DNA of 60,000 bases, taken from contig NC_087062.1 of assembly GCF_963678635.1 (NCBI RefSeq), positions 46,029,758 to 46,089,757 on the forward strand. Direction: 5' to 3'. The first letter of the stretch is position 1. Each line of letters begins with the position of its first letter. Shown here one piece after another: positions 13,401 through 21,115 of the stretch. Position numbers and translations under genes: made by a program. This DNA is from Symsagittifera roscoffensis (taxonomy: Eukaryota; Xenacoelomorpha; Acoela; Convolutidae). Below the pieces are notes generated by a model. The model searched no databases. It worked only from the letters and a program-made list of their open reading frames with translations, and was not told the DNA's origin.

Positions 13401-16400
13401 CGAAATGTGCCTTTGAGAGACTCCTTTTGAGTACGAAGAGAGCGTTTAAGGCTTTTTCATCCCTCTTTTTGCGTGTTTCGTCCAAGAGAGCGTGTCGGTT
13501 ATCAGGATGCCCAGATCTTTCATTACTTCAGTGGTTTCGAATTTGCAATCGTAGCTGATCCTTTGATACAGAGGACTTTGCTTTTCGTCAGGTTCATTGA
13601 CATGCAGTTTTGCTCGCACCACCTCCAAAGTCTCCTAACATCTATGTTGAGAGTTAAAGGGTTGTCTCCAACAATTTTGTAGTCGTCAGCATAACCAAAT
13701 GTTGCGGACATGACACAGGACGGTAGATCATTTATGAAGACCAGGAAGAAAAGCGGCCCGAGTATAGAGCCCTGGGGAACGCCGCTGAAGACTTCCATCT
13801 CTCCGGAAATTGTGTCCTTCAGCCTCACTGTTTGCTTCCGGTTCGGCAGTTAGCTGTGTATAAGAGATAAACAATTTCCTCCAATTCCAGAAGTCTGTAA
13901 TTTCACAGTGAAGATTCCGTGCGAGACTTTGTCAAATGCCTTTTGAAAGTCCGAGTAGAAGGTGTTTAGGTAGTTGCAGTTTGGCAAATCTAGGCAGCTA
14001 AATATCTCGTGTAGATACTCTATTAGGTTTGTTATCGTCGATTGCTTAGGTCTATAACCGTGTTGGTCTGGTGTTAGGGTTGTGTAGACAATTGGGGCCA
14101 TTTTTTCAAATATTAGTTTCTCAAGCAGTTTTGACACTGCTGAGAGCAGGCTGATTGGCCTGTTATTTGATATGTCTTGTTTATCCCCGTCTTTGAAAAT
14201 TGGTGCGATTTCGCTGACCTTCCATTTTGTTGGAAATATCGCTGTATTTGCAATCAAGTTAAACAGTAAGTGAAGTGATTTTGATAGTGACTTTGAGAGG
14301 TTTTAAGAGCATTACCAATCTTGTCTGGTTCATTGGCCTTATTTACGTCCAGCTCGTTTAGGGCATCTTCTATTTCATCGATACTGAAATTGATACTGTT
14401 CAGAAGAACGTTATCTTGTCGTTCTGTTTTGCCAACGTTGGCGTTTCGTGTGAAAACTGATTGAAAATATATGTTAAATAATTCAACTTTTTGAGCGTCT
14501 GTTTTGGCTATTTTTTGATCTAGGAAGATCTCTGAAGGGGCCGTGCTAGGCTTAGTGATCGATTTCAGATATTTTTATAAATAACTTTGTTACTAGATAT
14601 CGTTTGGAAACAATTTATTATTATTATTATTATTATATATGATTTCACAGACTTCTAATTTCTTTTTAACTTAATGAAAAAAATAACCGGTTTTTTGAAG
14701 ACGTAGGTAGATTCACAAATGCATATTTGATCAACTAGAAACAAAATAACCCAGAAAAAATTGGTTTTTCGGATGCTAAGCTTGAGGCCCAAAAGACCAG
14801 CAAGGGGCCCCGATAAATTACTTGAACAAGAGATACTACTAACTCAAATATTCCAACAAAAACCAAAGTTCTTGCGATTGCCTGAATCGATTCATTGTTG
14901 CCTGGGCTATAACTAATTATTGTTTTTGCGCCTGTTTGACGTGCCCATTTCGAGACAAGGTATTATTGCAAAGCTTCTTCTGATATATAATGTCTGTTGA
15001 TTCTTTTGATGAACCTTACTATTTTCAGTTTTATTGAGCCGATCGCAGTTGTTTCTGAGTTTTTGCTACTTTTAAGTTTGAATTTAATTCGTGCATAACA
15101 ATTTTCCAATGTATTGGAGATCAATTTGAAGAAAAAGGGGTTCATCTATCAATCGCTCATCACCCGATTCCTAGAATTGCTCATATTCTTATTTCGTTAT
15201 CAATCAATCAAGTTTTTTTTCTAGCCAGTATCAACCTCCATTCTGAAAGAAAATGAATTAATTCTACAAAGGCAAACAAATAAGAAGAAAAAGGAAGCTA
15301 CAAGATAAATACGAAATAACTGCTTCTAATTATTAGAAAAAGGCCGCAGTATTCATAACTTGATGGGGGAAAAATGATTAGAAACATAGCAATAACACCA
15401 AGATAAACAGAGCTCGATCATATGGGTCATTTAATTTATTTTCTGTGTTTCCCAGGAGTGTGAGAAACGCGTGAGACAGCAGAACTTGGAGCAGAACTAC
15501 AACTTCTACTTCTGTGTGCTGGACAGAGACCGGGTGATAGATGCCTCCAGGAAGGGCAACCACCTCCGCTTCATCAACCATAGCTGCCAGCCCAACTGCC
15601 AAACTCAGGTACAAATTGCAACACCAATCAGGGGGGTATAGTTGGTCGGATCCAAATCATGCCGCATAGTAGATCTGCTTGCAGGACTACAGATGAAACC
15701 CTCCCCTCCTCTCATGGGAATCCATTGCCCACATGGGAAAGAGGCCCATGGAAAATATGGTAGTTGGGCGTTCGGGGTACGTCACGTTGACCTACAGTTA
15801 TAAGAACATTTGGCGATAGAATACGATTAACGCTTGATTGTAGATGGTCGCCATGTTGCTGTTGGCTATTTAGCTGATTCATCACCAGTACCTTAAAGTA
15901 GCAGTCGAAAGGTCGGTAGCAAAGAAAGAAAGAAAGAAAGAATTTATTTCTTCAGACATGCAAATACCTTTACAAAAAAATCAAACAAATTAAGCAATTA
16001 AATTTTAGTAAACGTACGAATTATCTGAAGAGGATAGACTAAGGGCAAATTAGATGCCCACGAAATGTCTACCCAGTATATACTGACTGAGACATAGAAC
16101 GTTAATGTGTAAATAAAGATAGTTATTTAAGCAGCAAGTATTTTTGTAAGTAACTGGAAAATTTCATATTTTTACAAAAATGGCGTTTTCTCGAAAACCA
16201 GAAATTTTCTTGAAGTTCGTGTTTTTTTTTGGGTAGAATCAGAGCTTCAGAAGGGTCTCTGATAGCACCCTGATTAAGCAGCAATTTTTGAAGAGAAAAA
16301 AAATTTTTTTTTTTCAAAATTATTTGTTAAATTTCAACCCCAGAATGATTTGTGCTCTTGCGAAACCGCCCATATGCTGTTCCTTTCCTTCGTGAATAAA

Positions 16401-19398
16401 TGTGAAAAATGAGAATATGATCTTTTGAGGCTGGTTAGTGGTCCCATTTAAGGTTGTTTATTTAAAAAACAGATGGACCATTGGTAATGTAATGTTTCTT
16501 TTGCAGGTGTGGACAGTGAATGGGGACCAGCGAGTGGGGGTGTTTACCCTGAGAGAAATAGAGAAGAATGAAGAACTCACCTTCAACTACAACCTGGAAA
16601 CACTCGGTTAGTCTCATTGAACTCATGCATTTTTACCGGGTACTAAACTTTTTTAAACTAGAAACTTTCTACTTTTTTGTCGGTTTAGTTACCGTATCAC
16701 GGACTCTTTATGAAGTTTCATCTTTCTTCTAAGTTACTGAATGCCATTTCTTAAGCCCCATTGGTGGAATTATTTGAGTTGAAAGATTAAATTCATTTTT
16801 TAAAAACTTAAAATTGTTTTTTTTTAAACAAGAAGGTTTTCATTTTTTTGCTCTGTCCATTAATGTGCACGGAATTATTTCGTTCGCAATGATTGGGCTC
16901 GCGATTAGCAGCGTTATCAATTCGGAACAAAAAACGAGTCTTGTAAACTTGGCCGACAAAATCACCGAATCATTTTCTCAAATCTACACATTCGTCAACC
17001 ACCAGACATTTTGAGCATGTTTGCATTTCAAATAACCGTTCTATTATTTTTTTGTTTTTAGTGTTGGTTTTAAAGTTACTAACTTCGGTTTGAAATAATT
17101 TCGTTTTTCTTGTTTTTTCTCGGCTAAAAAGTTTTTTTTTGGGTTTATACATTATCAGTTTAGTGGTATCATAATGCATCGATAGATGAGCAAAAAAAAT
17201 TCCCATGCGTGTGAGTCTTTTTTTGGTGGGGGGGGGATTTGATATTTTATGAAAGGGTGTCAAGTTTTTTATGAAAAAAAAAATTGGCTGAACGGGTATC
17301 TGCTTAAAAATTGTCGGCTTTGTTTCGATACAAATTTAACTTCCAATAGTCTTTTTGTCATGTTTTTACTTAACTTGAACTTTATTCAAGACAAAAATAT
17401 GAAAATTCCCGACCTTTTCGAAACTTTTTTCCGAATTTGTCTCAATAGCGACGTTTGACTCAATTTTGAGTGCTAATTTGTCCTGACAAGTTTATGTTGT
17501 ATCGCAAGTGTTGCGGAGCTCTGCTTCGCCTCTAAAATTTGTCAGAGTGTTTGCTTTTAGAGAGACAATACTTCAATTCGGGAAAAGAGACCCCGTCGCA
17601 GGGATATTTAATGGCTTAATAGCATAGTAGTTTTAGTTTTTAATTTTTTTTCGGTATAGTAACTTTTTGTCTTATTTTTATATTTTTTTCGCTGTTTTGT
17701 TGAATTTGTTGAATACATATAGTTACTCAAAGAAAATGAAGGTTTTGGTAGCAGATTTTGTGTCTTTCCAGAAGGTTATCGTTGGCTTTCCGCATAGCAA
17801 GTGATGCGAACTTCCCCTTTGCCTGTGGTATATTTTTTATGGTAACTTCCCAAATGGCATAATTCCCAAATGGCATAAAAATGGAAACTTTTCCCAAATG
17901 GCATAAATTTCAAGTTTTCATTGTAATTTAAACGTTTTCTATCAATTTCTATTTCTATCATTTTGTCAGGAACGAAAGCATGTAAACAAGATTTGGAACT
18001 AATTGCTTCCAAACAAATTTAAGCAACATATTTGTCGTAAAAAAATTGACCACTAGAAGCTTATTAATAATCGCAAGCTTATGCTTCTTGCTTTTGATAA
18101 AAAGTTCTATAAGTTTTTCACGATAAAATGTCAATCAACATTTGAATTGACAATTTGACTAATTTTCTCACATTGTTCACGAAAAAATTGTTCTCGATTT
18201 TTCCAAAGCACCTGTTGCATGAAATTTATGCCATTTGGGAAATTTTTGATTTTTATGCCATTTGGGAATTATGCCATTTGAGACGTAATCTTTTTTATCG
18301 ATTAAATATGGCGTCTGAAGTGCCACGAGTTGACGGCTGCAGCAACTTTTCAAGTTTTCTCTATGTTCTCAACAACAAGAAAAAAATGTTGGCTTTTGTT
18401 ATGTTCGTTTCAGTTAAAGTAATTTTGTTGAAGGTGAGACCAAAATTCGCTGCTTCTGTGGCGCCCCAGCTTGTTCCGGCTACATCGGAATCAAAAACAA
18501 GCCAACAGAAGAGACACAAAACAGCAAGAAAGTACCGGGGAGACAGAAGAAAGACAACAAGGCTAAAATGGAAGGAATTAGTGACGGTGAACACGTGTGC
18601 TTCAAATGTGGCAAAATGATTGCAGAAGGTGGAGCGAAGGTTACATGTGGAAGGGCGATGTGCGAGAAAGTGTATCATTTTGAATGTGTTCAAAAAAGAG
18701 TGAATGAGTATAAAACTAAGAAGTGGAGCTGTGAACGGCATTCGTGTCACATTTGTGAAGAGTTGCACGGCAAATCGAAAGGAGTGCCGAAGAGAGCCGT
18801 CTTCAGTTGTGAAGATTGTGTAAAGGCAGCTTGTGCTCAACATGCAACAGGTTTCATTGTAGTAACTGACATGAAAACAGGGCAGATGAAATGCGTAACA
18901 TGTGCTCAGAAAACATCATTAACAAATGACAAGCTTTTTAAGGGTGTAGAAATACAAAATGAAAGCCTAACTAATTCGATGGGCGAGGAAAATGAAAGAA
19001 CTGACAGTGCTCGACCCATGTTAGGTCCTCATTTTACGCTGGACGAAGACCAGGACTTGGAGAGGTTGACCAGTCAGTGCATGTTGTCACTGGCGGAAAA
19101 AATAGCGGAAAAGCTGGCACAGAAACGTTCAGAGGACAATAATGGTGATCAAGAAAGTTATACTAACAGTGCGGTTGATGAAATTATCCCACTTCATGAT
19201 AAGCAGAAGCAAAAGATATTTGAGCTCGGATCTGATTCAGAGACAGAGACAGAAGTGAGCGTTCTAAATAAGGCTGATCCTGAAATTGAGATCAAAACAG
19301 AAGTTGTTGCTGCAGAAATACCTGAAAAGAAAGAAAACTTAATGGAATTGGCTTCTACAGAACTCGAAAATGAAATCAGCACATCAATGGAATCATGA
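3..19398 (+). CDS. NSD: NSD-family histone H3K36 methyltransferase, whole gene (10 coding exons, 5' end possibly incomplete)
   Basis: This is a nuclear receptor-binding SET domain (NSD) type lysine methyltransferase, a nuclear enzyme family that mono- and dimethylates histone H3 K36. Joining 3-1419, 3543-3789, 4070-4264, 4478-4668, 4807-4975, 9327-9587, 9762-9909, 15456-15608, 16507-16606 and 18434-19398 gives 3846 nt with every splice phase matching, i.e. 1281 residues. Domain order is PWWP1 (~78-215, FPWWP at 89-93), PHD fingers (~400-640), PWWP2 (from ~648, core FRFWPA), AWS (~790-836), SET (~838-957), post-SET (~967-980) and a C5HCH PHD (~1014-1125). This is the diagnostic NSD1/2/3 order. 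SET signatures [23 protein letters not shown] and FNYN are intact, so the enzyme looks functional. The ATG at position 3 may not be the true start, because the reading frame is open to the window edge. Confidence 0.95.
1627..1655 (+). repeat. Dispersed GCAA...TTGC / GGGTACTAGA motif, copy 1
   Basis: A short hairpin-capable block (GCAA, five bases, TTGC) followed by a GGGTACTAGACTTT tail. Close relatives lie at 20580-20608 and more diverged ones at 30177-30210 and 58055-58090. The shared ending suggests a terminus of a mobile element family, but the full element is not delimited. Confidence 0.5.
2830..3063. mobile_element. Complete MITE 1 with 8-bp target site duplication
   Basis: The element is 2838-3055 (218 bp). 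It begins GGCTCTTTTCCAGTTCCCCC and ends in the exact reverse complement (3035-3055), giving perfect TIRs of about 21 bp. It is flanked by identical AGCATAAA duplications at 2830-2837 and 3056-3063. An 8-bp duplication fits hAT- or P-like transposases. It has no coding capacity and is non-autonomous. Confidence 0.85.
3139..3357. mobile_element. Complete MITE 2 of the same family, with its own 8-bp duplication
   Basis: The element is 3147-3349 (203 bp), with TIRs starting GGCTCTTTTTCCTTTTCCCC and matched inverted at 3325-3349. It is flanked by TCAGTATT at 3139-3146 and 3350-3357. The outer TIR bases agree with the element 90 bp upstream, while the interior differs. It is therefore a separate insertion of a related subfamily rather than a local duplication. 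Confidence 0.85.
3543..3789 (+). CDS. NSD: NSD exon 2: PHD2 core and start of PHD3
   Basis: The acceptor AG is at 3541-3542. The exon completes an Ile codon, then encodes [14 protein letters not shown], a Ser-rich insert and [16 protein letters not shown], followed by [10 protein letters not shown]. This parallels the NSD1 stretch with CSLHICITCHAANP and SKGRLMRC. The 30-residue Ser/Asn-rich insert ([10 protein letters not shown]... to the Ser run) is absent from the vertebrate proteins I recall and lies between zinc ligands. The donor is AG|GTGAGA, phase 2. Confidence 0.92.
4070..4264 (+). CDS. NSD: NSD exon 3: rest of PHD3 and start of PHD4
   Basis: It encodes [24 protein letters not shown], then [17 protein letters not shown] and CPAAFHR, almost residue for residue the NSD family pattern (WCFVCSEGG, CPAAFHREC). 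Phases are 2 in and 2 out. The acceptor is GTCGTAG|G and the donor AG|GTACTG. The CSEGG finger belongs to the PHD group implicated in histone tail reading and cofactor binding in NSD proteins. Confidence 0.93.
4478..4668 (+). CDS. NSD: NSD exon 4: end of PHD4 and first half of PWWP2
   Basis: It encodes [20 protein letters not shown] (closing the PHD with a W-x-C-x2-C end) and then [20 protein letters not shown], the beginning of the second PWWP domain. The canonical PWWP core is FWPA here, as is common for second PWWPs. Acceptor TTTTTCTTAG, donor ATAG|GTACGT, phase 1 out. Confidence 0.93.
4807..4975 (+). CDS. NSD: NSD exon 5: second half of PWWP2
   Basis: It encodes [21 protein letters not shown], matching the NSD GEFPVLFFGSNDYLW stretch, then an acidic linker and [14 protein letters not shown], matching the KKALQEAA helix. 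The donor AG|GTAGGT leaves phase 2. An in-frame TAG follows immediately in the intron, so unspliced message would terminate here. Confidence 0.92.
5484..5613 (+). repeat. Dispersed repeat R1, copy 1, left part
   Basis: It shares near-continuous identity with 10674-10810: AAGCTTGT, AGTATGAACTCTC, the CGCAAATATTGTTGCGACAA palindromic stretch and CCAGCTATTAA. The match breaks at 5614, where a LINE fragment begins, and resumes after it at 6424. R1 itself shows no coding sequence. A weak third relative may lie near 11790-11835. Confidence 0.75.
5604..6433 (+). mobile_element. 5'-truncated Jockey-like LINE insertion with target site duplication
   Basis: The insert (5614-6423) is bounded by TACAGCCAAT at 5604-5613 and 6424-6433. 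It encodes the C-terminal end of a Jockey-clade non-LTR retrotransposon ORF2. About 5640-5830 reads [16 protein letters not shown] ... [14 protein letters not shown]; 5886-6025 reads VCPSC...[11 protein letters not shown] and [13 protein letters not shown], a CCHC-type terminal motif. The two halves are in different frames, with an internal deletion near 5865. A ~400-bp 3' UTR and an A-rich tail (ACAACAAAAACAAC) follow. It is dead and 5'-truncated, as is usual for LINE insertions. Confidence 0.85.
6424..6720 (+). repeat. Dispersed repeat R1, copy 1, right part
   Basis: It resumes the match to the copy at 10801-11345: GCTAAGGATATTAA, GGTATCATGGATCTGTA, AATTGAGGCATGTTAGTTGG and TTTTTTTAGGTCC. 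Together with 5484-5613 it makes one interrupted element. Confidence 0.75.
6996..8352 (+). mobile_element. Helitron-like non-autonomous element A, copy 1, with internal ~146-170-bp tandem repeats
   Basis: Units begin with GTGGGGTGCTGTCAGGG or variants at 6996, 7142 and 7288 (exact 146-bp period, nearly identical). More diverged units start near 7437, 7611, 7781, 7943 and 8240. Units share a GTTTACGAGATACGACG-like block. The array ends in a hairpin GCACC-GGA-GGTGC (8328-8340), eight bases and CTAG (8349-8352) followed by T. This matches Helitron 3' termini (hairpin, CTRR, T). The same repeat and terminus recur at 22.05-24.48 kb. The 5' boundary is not resolved. Confidence 0.55.
8444..9165 (+). 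repeat. Three-unit tandem repeat, ~240-bp period
   Basis: GTCAGCCGAAAC-type starts occur at 8444, 8682 and 8929 (periods 238 and 247). Each unit carries TTTTCTAGGCTCATGGTCT, GTTATGTCAAGTTT, TTCACAATCAT and ATTTATTGAATCTTATTC blocks. The array begins about 90 bp after the element A terminus and ends about 160 bp before NSD exon 6. No coding potential is evident. Confidence 0.8.
9327..9587 (+). CDS. NSD: NSD exon 6: linker and AWS domain
   Basis: After acceptor TTTCTAG|G (9325-9326) it encodes [35 protein letters not shown] (matching the NSD KPPPYKHIKVNRPIG segment) and the AWS zinc cluster [20 protein letters not shown] ... [16 protein letters not shown] precedes and stabilises SET. The donor GTTAGT is at 9588, phase 2. 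An ATG at 9178 is in frame upstream but lies in the intron and has no homology support. Confidence 0.95.
9616..9682 (+). repeat. 22-bp in-frame triplicate inside NSD intron 6
   Basis: GTTTGCTAGAAACGGATGAA-like units occur three times with 22-bp spacing, inside the 174-bp intron 9588-9761. Units 1 and 3 are nearly identical and unit 2 has two changes. If the intron were retained, translation would run past the triplicate to a stop at 9694. Confidence 0.8.
9762..9909 (+). CDS. NSD: NSD exon 7: N-terminal SET
   Basis: It completes the AWS (RCGNQRF) and enters [23 protein letters not shown] and [15 protein letters not shown]. The GWG and GEYxGELI motifs form the S-adenosylmethionine pocket in SET enzymes. 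NQRF replaces the NQCF of vertebrate NSDs, losing a Cys, but SETD2/ASH1-type AWS domains also have NQRF or NRRF here. The donor AAAAG|GTAAAC leaves phase 0. Confidence 0.95.
10080..10330 (+). pseudogene. Possible terminal fragment of a LINE ORF2
   Basis: One frame reads [19 protein letters not shown] then [10 protein letters not shown] and further charged residues, broken by stops. DAHVILKCP resembles the H-x4-C end of the zinc-binding motif that closes many LINE ORF2 proteins. The stretch is short and interrupted, so this is a weak call. Confidence 0.3.
10674..11345 (+). repeat. Dispersed repeat R1, copy 2 (no LINE insertion)
   Basis: It runs uninterrupted across the site where copy 1 carries the LINE (ATTAAG|TACAGCCAAT|GCTAAGG at 10795-10817) and so serves as the pre-insertion reference. 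It has a ~250-bp block of its own (about 11056-11305) absent from copy 1, after which both share GATATGC...TTTTTTTAGGTCC. That block contains TCTTAATCTCAG, like a tRNA-Lys anticodon arm. Confidence 0.75.
11945..12015 (+). repeat. tRNA-Lys-like SINE relic
   Basis: It reads like a decayed tRNA: GTGGATAGTGTGCGTGG at the D-arm (A box-like), GGCTCTTAATCTCTAGGTC at the anticodon arm with CTT in the tRNA-Lys position, and ACAGATTCGAATATC at the T-arm (B box-like). Acceptor ends pair poorly, so it is not a functional tRNA gene. A tRNA-derived SINE head is the simplest reading. Confidence 0.45.
12079..12115 (+). repeat. Dispersed hairpin motif H, copy 1
   Basis: Diverged copy of GCTAGTGGTGCGAAGCTCYG then CTTCGCCTCTATG. 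Other copies are at 17503-17540, 24828-24865 and 59750-59790. The GCGAAGC/GCTTCGC stem is imperfect here. Confidence 0.5.
12747..12794. repeat. (AAT)n microsatellite
   Basis: Fifteen or so AAT/AAT-like units with two CAT variants. It lies at the 3' side of the antisense LINE relic and could be its simple-repeat tail. Confidence 0.9.
12856..14590 (-). pseudogene. Decayed non-LTR retrotransposon reverse transcriptase, antisense to NSD
   Basis: Read on the minus strand the pieces run in ORF2 order. About 14590-14290 reads [15 protein letters not shown] and [18 protein letters not shown]. 14257-13850 reads [42 protein letters not shown] and [14 protein letters not shown]. 13828-13523 reads [20 protein letters not shown] and the catalytic YADD box ([11 protein letters not shown]). 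Frameshifted C-terminal pieces follow down to 12856. These are reverse-transcriptase motifs of a LINE with an apurinic-endonuclease type ORF2 (Jockey/CR1/I-like; clade not assignable). Multiple frameshifts make it inactive. Confidence 0.85.
14614..14636. repeat. (TTA)n microsatellite
   Basis: Short ATT-type run just upstream (on the minus strand) of the LINE relic. It is complementary in type to the AAT run on its other side. Confidence 0.85.
15456..15608 (+). CDS. NSD: NSD exon 8: SET core with NHSC motif
   Basis: Acceptor CCCAG|GAG and donor CTCAG|GTACAA, phase 0 both ends (51 codons). It encodes [30 protein letters not shown] and [18 protein letters not shown] is the pseudoknot motif that contacts the cofactor; Asn917 and His918 of the assembled protein are present. 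Vertebrate NSDs carry NHCC here, while the majority SET form is NHSC. Confidence 0.95.
15609..16506 (+). other. NSD intron 8
   Basis: It holds a (GAAA)n microsatellite at 15919-15942 followed by TTTATTTCTTCAGACATGC, which looks like a generic LINE or SINE tail. No other feature is visible. Confidence 0.7.
16507..16606 (+). CDS. NSD: NSD exon 9: C-terminal SET
   Basis: It encodes [20 protein letters not shown] and [17 protein letters not shown] (953-956) supplies the catalytic Tyr of SET domains. Acceptor TTTTGCAG, donor CTCG|GTTAGT, phase 1 out. The W-T-V-N-G-D and FNYNLE stretches match NSD1 closely. Confidence 0.95.
17503..17540 (+). repeat. Dispersed hairpin motif H, copy 2
   Basis: ATCGCAAGTGTTGCGGAGCT followed by CTGCTTCGCCTCTAAAAT. 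It shares the TTCGCCTCT end with the copies at 12079, 24828 and 59750. Confidence 0.55.
17846..18283. mobile_element. MITE with ~60-bp inverted repeats built from a tripled CCCAAATGGCATAA motif
   Basis: The left arm (17846-17910) has TCCCAAATGGCATAA three times, separated by 0-18 bases. The right arm (18218-18283) is its inverted match with the same spacing. The arms are separated by ~310 bp of AT-rich sequence without coding capacity. The two arms could form one long hairpin. No unambiguous target duplication is visible (possibly TA). Confidence 0.75.
18434..19398 (+). CDS. NSD: NSD exon 10: post-SET, C5HCH PHD, acidic tail, stop
   Basis: It begins [21 protein letters not shown], the post-SET zinc motif (C967, C969, C974) that binds with SET Cys residues. 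A basic linker follows, then [19 protein letters not shown] ... [10 protein letters not shown] ... [13 protein letters not shown] ... [16 protein letters not shown] ... CVTC, the NSD-specific C5HCH PHD (about 1014-1125). The last ~150 residues are acidic and disordered ([18 protein letters not shown]), with a TGA at 19396-19398. The acceptor TTGAAG|GTGAG (18432-18433) is pyrimidine-poor, but it is the only AG nearby that keeps the phase. Confidence 0.92.
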
Positions 19399-19855
19399 CT
19401 ACTCGACAAAGCCCACGAAAATTTATCCAGATGAGACAAGCTAACGTAGCTGAGAATAGGTTACCAGTTTTGCTCTGAAACGTCAGCTTTTTTACAATTG
19501 TCATCAGCTGAAAATATTATCAGCAGCAGAATATACATGAAAAAACTTTCTGCAACTATTTGATTGAACTGACTATTTAGGCTTTTTAATTACGTTGAAT
19601 TTGATTTAAGAATTCAAGTTCGTGATTAAAACATTATCGTCCCTAGTTAAACCCTGAAAATTCCAACAACCTGCTAAAAATTTAATTTCAAGAAATTGAT
19701 TTTTTTTCTCGAAGATTGATCTATCAAGCCTTTTTGATTAGTTTCATGTCATTTTTTAATGTCCAATGCAAATTGGCTTATTAATTTTTATTTATCTTGT
19801 CAATATCAAACGTTTTGTTTTTTGATGCATTCAAGTTTTGACCGTTGAGTTATTT

Positions 19856-19861
19856 AATAAA
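19856..19861 (+). terminator. NSD polyadenylation signal AATAAA
   Basis: A canonical hexamer 458 bp after the stop, followed by T-rich sequence. Cleavage would be expected near 19875-19890. Confidence 0.65.
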
Positions 19862-20579
19862 ATATTTTGAATCATTGTTTTTGGACTAGCTAAACGGCCG
19901 CGAAAGATGGTATTACACCAACCGAGCTTTTTTGTTACGAGGTGTCCAGTCAATAACATGAGTGCGGTTAAAACGACGACTATTTCCTCGAGAACTTTTA
20001 AAATAGCAAAGGGAAGCCAAGAATCATGCGGTTTTGCTTACAACTTGAATGCTAAGCTTCTGGTAAAGATTTAACCAATCAGAAGACTAATCTTTTATAT
20101 AATTTTTCCAGGAAAGTAGTACGCTCAAAGTTACTGTTTTGTGTTTTGAATTCTGATTTAATTTGAAGTATTTTTAGGGCTCACTTTTTGTTGTGAATCA
20201 GTTGTGTCATTTGATAGCTTTGTTTATAAAAAAGTTCTAAATTCTTAGCTTCGCAGCACAAACAATAATGGTCTAGAATTACAGCAAACATGCAGAAAGG
20301 TCCAGAAGGCAGCATACATAGTCCAGAAGTAGCTACTACGCCTGGACCGCAAAGGTGCAAGTTGAGAATCTGGGCGGGGCCAGTTTTCTTCGAACAGGAA
20401 GTTTTCTGAATCAAAAAAATTGTCGGCCTATTGTCTGCTTTTTTGGTCGAATTAGTGGCCAAACCATGGATATTTTTTGTTGTTAGCAACTTTCGTTTTT
20501 ACTGAAAGTGTTTTTAAGTTAATTCTGAAATTTCTAATTTAATGAATCTTGTTTTTTTTTGTAATTGCCCCCTGAGATA

Positions 20580-20608
20580 AGCAAGGGTATTGCAACCGGG
20601 TACTAGAC
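20580..20608 (+). repeat. Dispersed GCAA...TTGC / GGGTACTAGA motif, copy 2
   Basis: GCAAGGGTATTGCAACCGGG then TACTAGACTTT, nearly identical to 1627-1655 over ~29 bp, with unrelated flanks. Confidence 0.6.
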
Positions 20609-21015
20609 TTTCCCGTAAATAACTTTGTTCACAGAATGGTCAAATCATAATCTTTACTAATATTAACTATCATTATTCACTGACGAGGTAATAGTATGGT
20701 CAGGGTATTGGTAGTATGTGTCGTTTGGGAGAAATGAGATATGTTAGCTAAACTTTTCGGTGCCAAAAACTTCGGCCTTAATTCAGTCGGCTTATTTTTA
20801 CCAATTTATTTTTTTAAATTCATTGATATGATAATGATTATGATTAAACCCGTGCAAAACTGAAAAAACTAAGCCAACCTCTCTTACCCTCAAATAAATC
20901 GAAAACAAAATAAACTTGAAATTTTTTTCTTTGATTTTTTTGGTGAACGACTCTCTTCGAAACCTTTTTTGTGTTGTTTGTGTAACTGGATGTGTTTATC
21001 GTGTTCCTTCTTGTG

Positions 21016-21115
21016 CAGGTAAATGTGTTCGTGTGTTTTTCACCTAGTTTTAATAATTTTTGTATCAGGTAAATGTGTTCGTGTGTTTTTCACCTAGTTT
21101 TAATAATTTTTGTTT
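21016..21115 (+). repeat. Two-unit tandem duplication, 50-bp period
   Basis: CAGGTAAATGTGTTCGTGTG and the next ~30 bases are repeated perfectly at 21016 and 21066, a recent duplication. Each unit starts with a splice donor-like CAG|GTAAAT. Confidence 0.9.

Larger units (their letters stand above)
9910..15455 (+). other. NSD intron 7 (5.5 kb), repeat-rich
   Basis: It contains a possible LINE-terminus remnant (about 10080-10330), the intact copy of repeat R1 (10674-11345), a tRNA-like SINE relic (about 11945-12015), a hairpin motif (12079-12115), two microsatellites and an antisense LINE reverse-transcriptase relic (12856-14590). Positions 14640-15450 show no feature that I recognise. Confidence 0.85.
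16607..18433 (+). other. NSD intron 9
   Basis: A T-rich intron with hairpin motif H at 17503-17540 and an inverted-repeat MITE at about 17846-18283, whose right end is only ~150 bp before exon 10. Nothing else is recognisable. Confidence 0.8.

Noticed and set aside
14963-15145. Minus-strand 60-codon frame upstream of the LINE relic
   Set aside because: It is basic and low complexity and does not match reverse-transcriptase or endonuclease motifs.
18155-18843. Frames on both strands around NSD exon 10 (154 and 160 codons)
   Set aside because: They overlap exon 10 in the wrong frame or strand and include MITE sequence. Only the frame with [10 protein letters not shown] and the C5HCH PHD matches a known protein.
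20181-20489. Minus-strand frame of 102 codons with several Cys
   Set aside because: No domain recognised, no splice context; it may be a repeat fragment, but this could not be supported.
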